DNA of 30,078 nucleotides from an uncultured Bacteroidales bacterium. Its GTDB lineage: Bacteria > Bacteroidota > Bacteroidia > Bacteroidales > UBA932. The stretch is taken from contig CAMJJO010000006.1 of NCBI GenBank assembly GCA_946406095.1, forward strand, positions 1-30,078. The letters are read 5' to 3'. The position numbers were made by a program, and so were the translations under genes. The notes below the pieces were generated by a model. That model saw only the letters and a program-made list of their open reading frames with translations. It did not search any database and was not told the DNA's origin. This document shows, piece after piece, positions 18,001 to 24,143 of this stretch. Each line of letters begins with the position of its first letter. Position 1 is the first letter of the stretch.

Positions 18001-18024
18001 AAGAAAAACCTTGATTTTCTTCAT
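15016..18024 (-). CDS. susC: SusC/RagA-family TonB-dependent outer-membrane transporter
   Basis: The protein has 1002 residues with a signal peptide (MKKIKVFLSVVALFMTTLSFA). Residues about 25-105 form the carboxypeptidase-regulatory-like domain typical of SusC (VSGSVKDASTGESVPYAAVQV). A TonB-box-like region (LEGTVVVGYG) and a plug (about 115-230) follow, with the signatures PLYVIDGVP and DASSTSIYGSRAANGVVFVTT. The rest is a large beta-barrel ending TKQFLAGIELGF. Length and order are normal for the family. With the SusD downstream it imports a polymer fragment using TonB energy. A palindrome and repeated motifs lie in its promoter region. No sigma/anti-sigma pair, hybrid two-component regulator or glycoside hydrolase adjoins it, so the substrate is open. 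Confidence 0.97.
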   Translation of the reverse strand: MKKIKVFLSVVALFMTTLSFAQKITVSGSVKDASTGESVPYAAVQVQGTVTGTTTDANGIYSISVAPQSTLVFSAIGYVDKVVAVNGKGSIDVVLDPDAELLEGTVVVGYGSAKKVGSIVGSVSTVSSDVLKNTPSTSPLDNLQGQVAGLAVYTTGGVAGDNSISMQLHGVGSISSSSAPLYVIDGVPSSSRTIMAMNPNDILSISVLKDASSTSIYGSRAANGVVFVTTKSGQYNTNAKVTVRGQYGTSTLANKGIYESVMSGDELKDFWIRAGLYSPAQIKAVYDDKGYNANTKWYTIMQRMNTPQYQSDVTIEGGGQKVAYMISASQFHQEGTTIGNYFDRYTVRSNVQGHPKNWLKVGLNVNLSADETQRNDNWSYSGDLGANYLSGGLSFILNPLYPVRDENGKLFEPKFPNGTSNPYTYMETYPDITKRYGLNGSAYVEIEPFKNLKFRSQIGSDTMFYFSNAMSIPSSALRSGTGAKSKSAQMTSNNTITNTLEYSVDIEGDHTFSVLLGQEGISNWYDYFSASSSGQTEDRLLRLNDGTASSRGVSEESSSSKFLSFFGHADYSYQGKYNLDFTLRNDASSRFGKDVRNAKFWSVGARWNARKENFVKNSSWLDDFSAKISYGTQGNAAIGDYRHLALIGTTAQYAEGTSWYIAQPSNRDLTWEKQGLFTVGFNARLFKLIDFEIEWYNRNTTSMLMAVPYPYTAGISEMTANIGGLSNSGIDISLGLDLYKGKDSYLRFNTTFNYNKEEVKELFDAAWDEDLNRYRWERLSYGYALVQGQPIMYYAPIFAGIDPADGAPTWYVPSDDPDVTTMDPANVTKKFDEDALTQNTGKKMHAPIHGGFSLEGGWKILSFRADFSYRLGATLLNNDAYFYGNPVNFLGYNTYKGCSDFWTPTNTDAKWPDWSKGYSMQFDTHLYENANFLRLKSLQVGINVPNKYIGGKVFDSIKITLTGRNLLTFTKYTGIDPEVDNNLTMGLPGNTKQFLAGIELGF

Positions 18025-18051
18025 AAATTAGACTTTTTGTTAAACAATAAA

Positions 18052-18101
18052 ACTATACTAACTATACTTTTAGCCACGTTACTATACTTTGCGCCAAAGT
18101 A
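18052..18101 (-). promoter_or_regulatory. susC: Candidate susC promoter/operator: direct repeats plus palindrome
   Basis: ACTATACTTT occurs at 18061-18070 and 18081-18090, exactly 20 bp apart, and the related ACTATACTA at 18052-18060. The second copy runs into a perfect dyad, TACTTTG-CGC-CAAAGTA (18085-18101). On the minus strand one arm (TACTTTG) resembles a shortened Bacteroidetes -7 box, about 70 nt before the susC ATG. Same-face spacing of two helical turns suggests a bound dimer or tandem protein. No regulator gene is in the window. Confidence 0.45.
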
Positions 18102-18277
18102 AATTTGCCCGGCAAGTTCGGAAAAATAAATTACAATTCCAAACTTTTCCAAAAACGGGTTGTGTTAAGGTACTATAATGATTTTTTATTTTATCGGCGT
18201 TTTCGGGGGATAATTATAAAAAAAACGCTAATAAATTGATACCAAAACAGGGGATTTTGCTTTCATATTGAAAGTAA

Positions 18278-18296
18278 AAAATTTTTCAAAAATTTT
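18278..18296 (-). terminator. Possible weak terminator after the atp-thiN operon
   Basis: A perfect palindrome AAAATTTTT-C-AAAAATTTT lies 33 nt past the thiN stop and ends in T-rich sequence on the minus strand. The stem is only A-T pairs, so it would be weak. A second small hairpin lies at 18260-18274. Confidence 0.3.
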
Positions 18297-18328
18297 AAAA
18301 ACTCCCCCACTCGCGCGTGCGTATGTTC

Positions 18329-18973
18329 CTAATTTAAGACAATAAGGGCGGGGGCTGCGTGATTGAATTCCAGCGAGATAACATCCGACAAGGCGCGGTT
18401 GAGGGTGCCCCGGAACCAGAACCCGAAGCATACGGCGTCGGTGGGCCACTCCAGCCCGGAAGACTTGATCCGGAGAGTCGCATCGGGAGAAAACAGCGAG
18501 ACCTTCCTCCCTTCTCCCACGTGGAGTTCACAGGTGTCGGTTATCGCAAAGGCGGTATCGTAGTCGGAGACCATGTCCAGCTTCACTCCCTCGGCCGACA
18601 GATTGTATTCCTGCTCCCAGTACATCAGGTACGAGAGGTTCCCGAGGGCGTGGGCTTCGCTTTTTCCGGTCGCTCCAAGTATATGGATATCAGTCACTTG
18701 CGGATAATTCTTCCGCAACCATAGAAAAGCTTTGTCAAGGTCGTTGAAGTCCTGTTCCTCCACCCGCACGGCCCGCTTCCCCAGGGCTTTCATCTGTGCA
18801 GGAGGCAGAGAATCCATATCCCCCACCACAGCCACAGGCTCAACTCCGAGCCTTTTCAGACGCCGGACAGATGTAGCGCTGTCGCAGCACACCACCACGT
18901 CGGCGCTTTTCAGCAGCCAGAGGGGATACTCTTTCCGGGGGAACTCCCCATTTGCAACTATCACCGCGGTCAT
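18329..18973 (-). CDS. thiN: Thiamine pyrophosphokinase
   Basis: The 214-residue cytosolic enzyme transfers pyrophosphate from ATP to thiamine to give the cofactor ThDP. The family pattern is clear: VIVANGEFP at the start, CCDSA (29-33), VVGDMDS (49-55), acidic QDFNDLDKA (74-82) and GATGKSEAHALGN (100-112), corresponding to the usual G-x-x-G-x-x-D-H segment. Here the usual Asp-His is Ala-His, a modest deviation. The C-terminal beta-sandwich ends in RGTLNRALSDVISLEF. ATG at 18973 overlaps the atpG stop (ATGA), so it is translated as the last gene of the ATP synthase operon. ThiN with a normal length of about 210 residues is well supported; the genomic linkage is the unusual part. Confidence 0.9.
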   Translation of the reverse strand: MTAVIVANGEFPRKEYPLWLLKSADVVVCCDSATSVRRLKRLGVEPVAVVGDMDSLPPAQMKALGKRAVRVEEQDFNDLDKAFLWLRKNYPQVTDIHILGATGKSEAHALGNLSYLMYWEQEYNLSAEGVKLDMVSDYDTAFAITDTCELHVGEGRKVSLFSPDATLRIKSSGLEWPTDAVCFGFWFRGTLNRALSDVISLEFNHAAPALIVLN

Positions 18974-20082
18974 TGCTGCGCTCCTCCCACCAGGTCGAGT
19001 ATTTCGGATGTGATCTTCTGCTGGCGGCCCTTGTTGTATTCGAGGGTCAGTTCGCCCAGCAGATCCTCGGCATTGTCGGTCGCCGTCTGCATCGCAATCA
19101 TCCTTGCAGCATGCTCCGCCGCGATCGAATCCATCAGCACGGTATATACCCTCAGCCGCATCACCTGCGGCAGCAGCGTCGCCAGAATCTCCTCCCTGGA
19201 CGGTTCCAGAATGTATTCTTCAGATGCGACGGAGGGACTATCCTCTCCGGACGCCCTATCCGCCCACGGATGAAGTGGGAGGGGCCCGTCGCTTGCGATG
19301 GGAGGGGCCGTCAGGCCGGCTTGAGGAGAGGATAGTCCCTCCGGATGCTGGCTGAAAGGAAGGTATGTTTCGACCTGGACCTTCTGGGTGGAAGTGGAGA
19401 CGAAGTGATTGTAAATGAAGATGATACGGCTGTAACGGCCGGAATTATAACTATCAATAAGAGTTTGGGCGAACGCCGCCGCCTTCTCGAAATCACAATG
19501 CCCGATCAGGTCGGAATAATCCGCCCTGGCAGGCATCCCCGCCTTCCGCATCGCCTCCGCCATCTTACGCCCCACCGGAATCACCTCAACCTCGGCCCCC
19601 TCCTTCCTAAACGCCGCCACCTCATCCAACGTCCACTTCACCACATTCACATTGAACGCCCCGCAAAGCGACGAATTACTCGCCACCGCCACTATCGCCA
19701 CCCTGGGTTCCCCTCCCCCGTATACCGCAGCGTTGGTAAATTGTTTGGGATGCGGCAGGGTGGATTTGGGAGCGGACGGGTTGTCCTCTCCGGACGCCGA
19801 AGTGTTGGAAAGGACGCTGGCGTGGGCAGGCTCTGCCGGAGTGGCAATGCCGGGACCGGGCTCCCCCTGTGGGACACGGCCCGGCCCTTTGCCACTCGCG
19901 GAGGGGGAAGCCAGCACGCGCGAAAGCATGCCAGCCAACGCCTCGGTATACGGCCTCACGCCCTCCGCCGTCTGCTGCGCCTTCCGCAACTTGGCAGAAG
20001 ACACCAACTTCATCGCCGAAGTAATCTTCAGCGTACTGCGGACGGAACCAATGTGATCCTTTATCTCCCGAAGCGAAGCCAT
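18970..20082 (-). CDS. atpG: ATP synthase gamma subunit with two large in-frame insertions
   Basis: This is the central rotating shaft of F1. The N-terminal helix (MASLREIKDHIGSVRSTLKITSAMKLVSSAKLRKAQ) and C-terminal helix (EHAARMIAMQTATDNAEDLLGELTLEYNKGRQQKITSEILDLVGG) are canonical, and the Rossmann-like middle (VAIVAVASNSSLCGAFN) is intact. The protein has 370 residues, about 80 more than a typical Bacteroides gamma subunit (about 290). The surplus is in two places: residues about 58-125 (proline/glycine-rich) and about 247-285. Both coincide with GC-rich palindromic DNA (19773-19897 and 19230-19343) and both contain A-S-G-E-D-N/S-P-S. They fall between conserved blocks, one after the first helix and one between VETYLPF and EEYILEPS, so the shaft should still assemble. 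The stop overlaps thiN; the gene starts 3 nt after the atpA stop. Confidence 0.95.
   Translation of the reverse strand: MASLREIKDHIGSVRSTLKITSAMKLVSSAKLRKAQQTAEGVRPYTEALAGMLSRVLASPSASGKGPGRVPQGEPGPGIATPAEPAHASVLSNTSASGEDNPSAPKSTLPHPKQFTNAAVYGGGEPRVAIVAVASNSSLCGAFNVNVVKWTLDEVAAFRKEGAEVEVIPVGRKMAEAMRKAGMPARADYSDLIGHCDFEKAAAFAQTLIDSYNSGRYSRIIFIYNHFVSTSTQKVQVETYLPFSQHPEGLSSPQAGLTAPPIASDGPLPLHPWADRASGEDSPSVASEEYILEPSREEILATLLPQVMRLRVYTVLMDSIAAEHAARMIAMQTATDNAEDLLGELTLEYNKGRQQKITSEILDLVGGAQQ
19230..19343. repeat. Palindromic insertion element in atpG, perfect 19-bp inverted arms
   Basis: The left arm (19230-19248) is the exact reverse complement of the right arm GGAGAGGATAGTCCCTCCG (19325-19343). 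Between them is a core (19277-19308) with GGGAGGGG, a small hairpin (CCCGTCGC/GCGATGGG with one G-T pair) and GGGAGGGGC. The core matches the formyltransferase element (199-227) over 14 and 12 nt with at most one difference, but lies in the opposite orientation relative to its gene. The element is open in the atpG frame and encodes residues about 247-285. No flanking target duplication is convincing. Confidence 0.8.
19773..19897. repeat. Second, composite palindromic insert in atpG
   Basis: Positions 19773-19798 match the left arm region of the neighbouring element (19230-19255) at 22 of 26 bases, but the partner arm is missing or decayed. Further along, a separate GC-rich hairpin has outer stem GAGTGGCAA/TTGCCACTC (19839-19847 with 19889-19897) and inner stem GCCGGG/CCCGGC (19849-19854 with 19880-19885). 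Together they lie within the extra residues about 58-125 of AtpG. It may be an old copy of the same family with another element inserted beside it. Confidence 0.6.
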
Positions 20083-20085
20083 CTT

Positions 20086-21675
20086 TTATTCTGCATTAAT
20101 CTGATCACAAATCTCTGCCGCAACTTTCACCAGGACCTCTTCCGCAGCCTCGTCTATGCGCCCGGCATCCAGACTTTCCAGCACGTCGCCGTGCGAAGCC
20201 CTCATCCTGTCGAGGAAATGCCCCTCGAACTCGGAAACCTTCTCCAGCGGAATATCCGCCATGAGCGCATGCGTGCCGCAGTAAAGCACAGCCACCTGCT
20301 CGCCGACAGGCATCGGCGCATACTGAGGCTGGATCAGCAGACGGTTGTTCTTGCGCCCCTTGTCCAGAGTCTGGGCAGTCACCTTGTCCATATCGGAACT
20401 GAACTTGCTGAACGCCTCGAGCTCATTGTACTGCGCCTGGTCTATCTTCAAAGTACCCGCAACCTTCTTCATCGATTTCACCTGGGCCGAACCGCCCACG
20501 CGGGAAACCGAAATACCCACGTTGATTGCCGGGCGGAAACCCTGGTTGAACAGGGAACTCTCGAGGTAGATCTGGCCGTCGGTGATGGAAATTACGTTGG
20601 TAGGTATGTAGGCCGAAACGTCCCCCGCCTGGGTCTCGATGATGGGCAGGGCGGTCAGCGAACCACCCGCCTTCACGCGCCCCTTCAGCGACTCGGGCAG
20701 ATCGTTCATCTGCTCCGCAACCTCCTGCTGGCCAATGATTTTGGCAGCACGCTCGAGAAGACGGCTGTGAAGGTAGAACACATCTCCCGGATAGGCCTCA
20801 CGGCCGGAGGGGCGGCGCAGGATCAGCGACACCTCGCGGTAGGCCACCGCCTGCTTGGAAAGATCGTCGTAAACTATCAGGGCCGGACGGCCGGTATCGC
20901 GGAAATACTCCCCTACAGCAGCCCCGGCGAAAGGCGCATAATACTGAACGGCCGCGGGATCGGATGCGGTTGCAGCCACCACTATGGTATAATCCATCGC
21001 ACCCTTCGAGCGCAGAGTCTCCACGATCGAAGCCACGGTAGAACCCTTCTGGCCCACGGCAACGTAGATGCAGTAGACAGGCTTGCCTTCGTCGAAACAC
21101 CTGCGCTGGTTGATGATGGTGTCGATGGCGAGGGCGGTCTTGCCGGTCTGGCGGTCGCCGATTATGAGCTCGCGCTGGCCGCGGCCGATGGGAATCATCG
21201 AGTCCACAGCCTTCAGACCGGTCTGCAAAGGCTCGGTCACGGGCTCGCGGAAGACCACTCCCGGCGCCTTGCGCTCCAGCGGCATCTCGAAAAGCTCGCC
21301 GCCAATGTCCCCCAGGCCATCCAGAGGCTCGCCAAGAGGGTTCACCACGCGCCCGACCATCTTCTCACCCACATTGATGGAAGCGATACGGCCGAGGCGG
21401 CGCACATTCATCCCCTCCTTCACCTGGTCGGTAGGGCCCAGAAGCACCGCGCCCACATTATCCTCTTCCAGATTCATCACCACACCCTTGACCCCGGAGG
21501 CAAACTCCAGCAGCTCGCCGGCCTCGGCGTTCACCAGACCGTAGATGCGGGCCACGCCGTCGCTCACCTGGAGCACCTTTCCGGTCTCCTCGAAATGGAC
21601 GGTGGTGTCGATGTCTTTCAGCTGCCCGAGAAGGATGTCGGAAATCTCGCTGGCCTTGATTGTATTCTGCGTCAT
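20086..21675 (-). CDS. atpA: ATP synthase alpha subunit
   Basis: The 529-residue subunit is the non-catalytic nucleotide-binding part of the F1 hexamer. The P-loop GDRQTGKT spans 173-180 with K179. The family stretch SDGVARIYGL lies near residue 40, and PAINVGISVSRVGGSAQ near 375 is the alpha-specific signature region, carrying the arginine that reaches the catalytic site on beta. The length is slightly above the usual 500-515, as in other Bacteroidetes. ATG at 21675 overlaps the atpH stop (ATGA), and atpG follows after 3 nt. No inserted palindrome is visible here, unlike in atpG. Confidence 0.98.
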   Translation of the reverse strand: MTQNTIKASEISDILLGQLKDIDTTVHFEETGKVLQVSDGVARIYGLVNAEAGELLEFASGVKGVVMNLEEDNVGAVLLGPTDQVKEGMNVRRLGRIASINVGEKMVGRVVNPLGEPLDGLGDIGGELFEMPLERKAPGVVFREPVTEPLQTGLKAVDSMIPIGRGQRELIIGDRQTGKTALAIDTIINQRRCFDEGKPVYCIYVAVGQKGSTVASIVETLRSKGAMDYTIVVAATASDPAAVQYYAPFAGAAVGEYFRDTGRPALIVYDDLSKQAVAYREVSLILRRPSGREAYPGDVFYLHSRLLERAAKIIGQQEVAEQMNDLPESLKGRVKAGGSLTALPIIETQAGDVSAYIPTNVISITDGQIYLESSLFNQGFRPAINVGISVSRVGGSAQVKSMKKVAGTLKIDQAQYNELEAFSKFSSDMDKVTAQTLDKGRKNNRLLIQPQYAPMPVGEQVAVLYCGTHALMADIPLEKVSEFEGHFLDRMRASHGDVLESLDAGRIDEAAEEVLVKVAAEICDQINAE

Positions 21676-22148
21676 ATGATTCGGTTGTTCTTTTGTACAA
21701 GCTGGCGGCGGATGTCGTCGATCTGGCGGCGCACGCTCGCATCCAGCATCTCATTGTCGAGCTCCAGCACAAAGCCCCCGAGAAGTTCGGGGTCGATGGC
21801 GGACTCCATTATCACCTTGCAGCCCGTGCGGGCGGCAATCAGGCCCTCCAGACGTTCCGGAAGGCCGGGGGAAGGCACGGCCGTGACCAGTTTCACGAGC
21901 ACTATGCCCTCGGCTTTGCACCAGAGGCGCACGAAGTCGTTAAGGATGAACTTGAGGCAGTCCAGGCGGCGGTTCTTCCGCAGAAGCAGCACGAGTTTTT
22001 CGATGTCGGGCTCCAGCGGCTGCGGGGCGGACGATGCGTCCTTGAGCAAGGCCCTCACCTGGGTGAAGACCTGCTCGCCGCGGCCGCCTTCTTCCACATA
22101 GCGGAGGAAGGCTGTGGCGTACCTGCTAGCTACTGCTCCTTGATTCAT
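21672..22148 (-). CDS. atpH: ATP synthase delta subunit
   Basis: The 158-residue protein connects the F1 head to the peripheral b stalk. It has the usual helical N-terminal domain (VASRYATAFLRYVEE) and the C-terminal GGFVLELDNEMLDASVRRQIDDIRRQL, matching the family ending GG-x-x-x-x-x-D-x-x-x-D-x-S. It is a little shorter than the common 175-180. It starts at ATG 22148 within the end of atpF (23-nt overlap) and its stop overlaps atpA. The weak sequence conservation is normal for this subunit, and the operon position confirms it. Confidence 0.92.
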   Translation of the reverse strand: MNQGAVASRYATAFLRYVEEGGRGEQVFTQVRALLKDASSAPQPLEPDIEKLVLLLRKNRRLDCLKFILNDFVRLWCKAEGIVLVKLVTAVPSPGLPERLEGLIAARTGCKVIMESAIDPELLGGFVLELDNEMLDASVRRQIDDIRRQLVQKNNRII

Positions 22149-22623
22149 CTACATACCTGTCTATCAGCGCCTGCTGCTCGGGCGAGGCATCCAGCTTGGC
22201 GCGCAGCACCTTTTCGGCAACATCCACCGAAAGCAGAGCCACCTGGCGGCGGATATCGCGAAGGGCGGTCTCACGCTCGTTCGCAATCTGCTCCCGCGCC
22301 TTCTCCACCATCTGGGCCGTTTGCGCCTGGGCATCCGCCTTGGCCTGCGCAAGAATCTCGCTGCGGGCCTGGGCCGCTTCCTTGAGGATGCGCCCCTGCT
22401 CCTGGCGAGTCTGCGCAATCAGCGCCTTCTGTTCCTCCGCGAGGTGCGACATCCGCTCCCGGGCCTCATCCGCGAGCCGCAGAGACTCGCTGATGTGCTC
22501 GTTGCGCTTGTCTACCATGCCCGTTATGGCCGGAAAGCCCCATTTGGCAAGGATGAAGAACACGATGCCAAAGATGACGACCATCCAGAACAGCAGGCCG
22601 GTATCGGGAGTAATCAGATTCAT
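22126..22623 (-). CDS. atpF: ATP synthase b subunit
   Basis: The 165-residue protein has one N-terminal membrane helix (GLLFWMVVIFGIVFFILAKWGFPAI, about 9-33) and a long charged, alanine-rich helix to about residue 145, forming the peripheral stalk. ITGMVDKRNEHI after the membrane helix is a typical AtpF segment. It lies 3 nt after atpE and overlaps atpH by 23 nt. A single b-type gene implies a homodimeric stalk. Confidence 0.96.
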   Translation of the reverse strand: MNLITPDTGLLFWMVVIFGIVFFILAKWGFPAITGMVDKRNEHISESLRLADEARERMSHLAEEQKALIAQTRQEQGRILKEAAQARSEILAQAKADAQAQTAQMVEKAREQIANERETALRDIRRQVALLSVDVAEKVLRAKLDASPEQQALIDRYVDESRSSS

Positions 22624-22626
22624 TTT

Positions 22627-22884
22627 TTACTTGATGACGATTGCAAGCAGGCAGACGATGATACCCAGAAGGGCGGCGCCTTCGATCATACCTGCCACGA
22701 TGATCATGCTGGAACGGATGTTTCCGGCAGATTCGGGCTGACGGGCGATTGCCTCCATTGCGGAAGAACCGACCTTGCCGATTCCGAATCCTGCTGCAAA
22801 TGCTGCGAGAGCTGCTGCTACCGCGGCGCCAGCCTTTCCGAGGGCCGCACCGGCAACTGCCTGAAGAATAATTGCAAGTACCAT
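22627..22884 (-). CDS. atpE: ATP synthase c subunit (proton type by sequence)
   Basis: The 85-residue hairpin of two membrane helices forms the rotor ring. Helix 1 is alanine/glycine rich (GAAVAAALAAFAAGFGIGKVG), the polar loop is ARQPE (47-51), and helix 2 carries the ion-binding E68 in GMIEGAALLG. Sodium-type rings usually have a Gln in helix 1 and Ser/Thr directly after the Glu. Neither is present (Gly follows E68), so proton coupling is inferred. Spacing to atpF is 3 nt. Confidence 0.96.
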   Translation of the reverse strand: MVLAIILQAVAGAALGKAGAAVAAALAAFAAGFGIGKVGSSAMEAIARQPESAGNIRSSMIIVAGMIEGAALLGIIVCLLAIVIK

Positions 22885-22905
22885 AATTCTATAATTTAAA
22901 AGTTG

Positions 22906-23910
22906 TTATTCTGCTTTCTGCCTTGCCATCCCTATGTAGATGGACGAGAGCATTGTAAATATATATGCCTGGATGAAGGAAATCAGCATTTCCAGCACGT
23001 CCAGAAAGATTCCGAAAAGCACCGAAATCGCCGTTGCTCCGGCGGTCATCGCCATGCCCATCTTTCCCATTATGAAGATGATGCACACCATGCAGAGTAT
23101 CTGGATGTGGCCGGCGAGCATGTTGGCGAAGAGTCGGATGGTGAGCGAAATCGGCTTCACCAGGGCGCTGAAGAATTCTATGACGGCCATCAGCGGCTTC
23201 AGCAGCCCGGGCACGTCCGGCGAGAAAATCTCCTTATAATAGTGTTTTGTGCCCGTGAGGTTCACCGTGAAGAAGGTGAAAAGGGCCAGCACCATCGTGC
23301 AGGCTATGTTTCCGGTGAGGTTGGCGCCTCCCGGGAAGAAGGGCAGTATGCCTATGAAATTGCTGAAGAGGATGAAGAGGAACACCGTCAGCAGGTATGG
23401 CGAGTAGCGGCGGTAGTCTTCTTCGCCTATGTTCTCCTTCGCCATATCGTGAACCATCATGATGAGCGGTTCCATCAGGGCCGCGATGCCCGTGGGATGC
23501 TCCTTGAGGGCGTCGTGCCGGCGGTACCAGCGGGCGCTCAGCAGCACTATCACCAGCAGCAGGAGAGCATTCATCATCAGCTGCAGCACGTTCTTGGTGA
23601 TGGAGATGTCGAAGGGTTTGCTGCCGTCGGCGCGCACTATCTTGCCTTCGTGGGGTTCGCCTTTGGCGGCGATGTGATAATTGCCGTATGACCCCGTTTC
23701 CAGTATCTTATGGGAGTTGAAGGTCTTGAGGCCGTGGTCGAAGAGGATGACCGGGAGGTGGATTGCCACCGGTTTGCCTTTCCAGTCGGTGATGTGCCAT
23801 TCGTAGCTGTCCAGCACGTGGTCGAAGATGATTTCGCCGATGTCCAGGTCGTCGGCCCTGCAAAGGGCTGACGACATCAACATCACTATTATGGCGAGAA
23901 TCTTCTTCAT
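22906..23910 (-). CDS. atpB: ATP synthase a subunit with periplasmic N-terminal extension
   Basis: The start is set at ATG 23910 (334 residues) because it overlaps the atpC stop as ATGA; an upstream in-frame TTG at 23919 is less likely. The protein opens with a signal-peptide-like segment (MKKILAIIVMLMSSALCRA) and about 100 further residues outside the membrane, as known for Bacteroidetes a subunits. The membrane part has about six helices. The essential arginine is R259 in SLTIRLFANMLAGH, which with c-subunit E68 forms the ion path. The C-terminus ends in FIQAYIFTMLSSIYIGMA, typical of the family. AtpE follows after 21 nt. Confidence 0.96.
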   Translation of the reverse strand: MKKILAIIVMLMSSALCRADDLDIGEIIFDHVLDSYEWHITDWKGKPVAIHLPVILFDHGLKTFNSHKILETGSYGNYHIAAKGEPHEGKIVRADGSKPFDISITKNVLQLMMNALLLLVIVLLSARWYRRHDALKEHPTGIAALMEPLIMMVHDMAKENIGEEDYRRYSPYLLTVFLFILFSNFIGILPFFPGGANLTGNIACTMVLALFTFFTVNLTGTKHYYKEIFSPDVPGLLKPLMAVIEFFSALVKPISLTIRLFANMLAGHIQILCMVCIIFIMGKMGMAMTAGATAISVLFGIFLDVLEMLISFIQAYIFTMLSSIYIGMARQKAE

Positions 23911-24140
23911 TCTGCGCAAACCTTTATAATATCGTTTTCGACCATCACGGCACCGGAGCCGATGGAGCGGACGGATTCCGCTCCGGAAGCATCGCGCCAG
24001 CGGATATCTCCCGCCACGAGGGTGGAGATGAGCGGGGCGTGGCCGTGCAGCACCTCGAAGGCGCCTGCCGCACCCGGGAGGAACACCGCCGTGGCCTCAT
24101 GCTTCTCGAATCCGTTCGGAGTGATGATCTGCAGTTCCAT
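23907..24140 (-). CDS. atpC: ATP synthase epsilon subunit, short form
   Basis: The 77-residue protein consists only of the N-terminal beta-sandwich (LQIITPNGFEKHEATAVFLPGAAGAFEVLHGHAPLIS). The C-terminal two-helix inhibitory domain found in E. coli (about 138 residues in total) is absent, as commonly seen in Bacteroidetes, so epsilon-based inhibition is probably lacking. It starts 3 nt after the atpD stop and overlaps atpB by 4 nt, leaving no room for an atpI-like gene between them. Confidence 0.95.
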   Translation of the reverse strand: MELQIITPNGFEKHEATAVFLPGAAGAFEVLHGHAPLISTLVAGDIRWRDASGAESVRSIGSGAVMVENDIIKVCAE

Positions 24141-24143
24141 ATC

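Larger units (their letters stand above)
18025..18328. other. 304-nt AT-rich intergenic region between thiN and susC
   Basis: It holds the susC leader and candidate operator (18052-18101), a middle stretch of about 155 nt in which I see only AT-rich sequence with no gene or RNA signature, a small hairpin CTTTCA/TGAAAG (18260-18274), and an AT-only palindrome (18278-18296) that may end the atp-thiN transcript. The composition is far more AT-rich than the flanking genes. Confidence 0.7.

Noticed and set aside
18228..18449. Small minus-strand frame overlapping the end of thiN
   Set aside because: It overlaps thiN in another frame, runs into the AT-rich intergenic region and ends without any known motif.
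19223..19348. GATGC on both sides of the atpG element as a target-site duplication
   Set aside because: The copies (19223-19227 and 19344-19348) are only 5 nt, are not symmetrically placed next to the arms, and their spacing of 121 is not a multiple of three, so chance is adequate.
19345..22101. Long plus-strand open frame (918 codons) opposite atpG, atpA and atpH
   Set aside because: It is antisense to three clearly conserved ATP synthase genes, its translation is rich in His/Arg/Gln low-complexity sequence, and long antisense frames are expected in GC-rich coding DNA.
22627..22884. Sodium-coupled ATP synthase
   Set aside because: The c subunit has no helix-1 Gln and has Gly rather than Ser/Thr after the key Glu68, so proton coupling is more likely.
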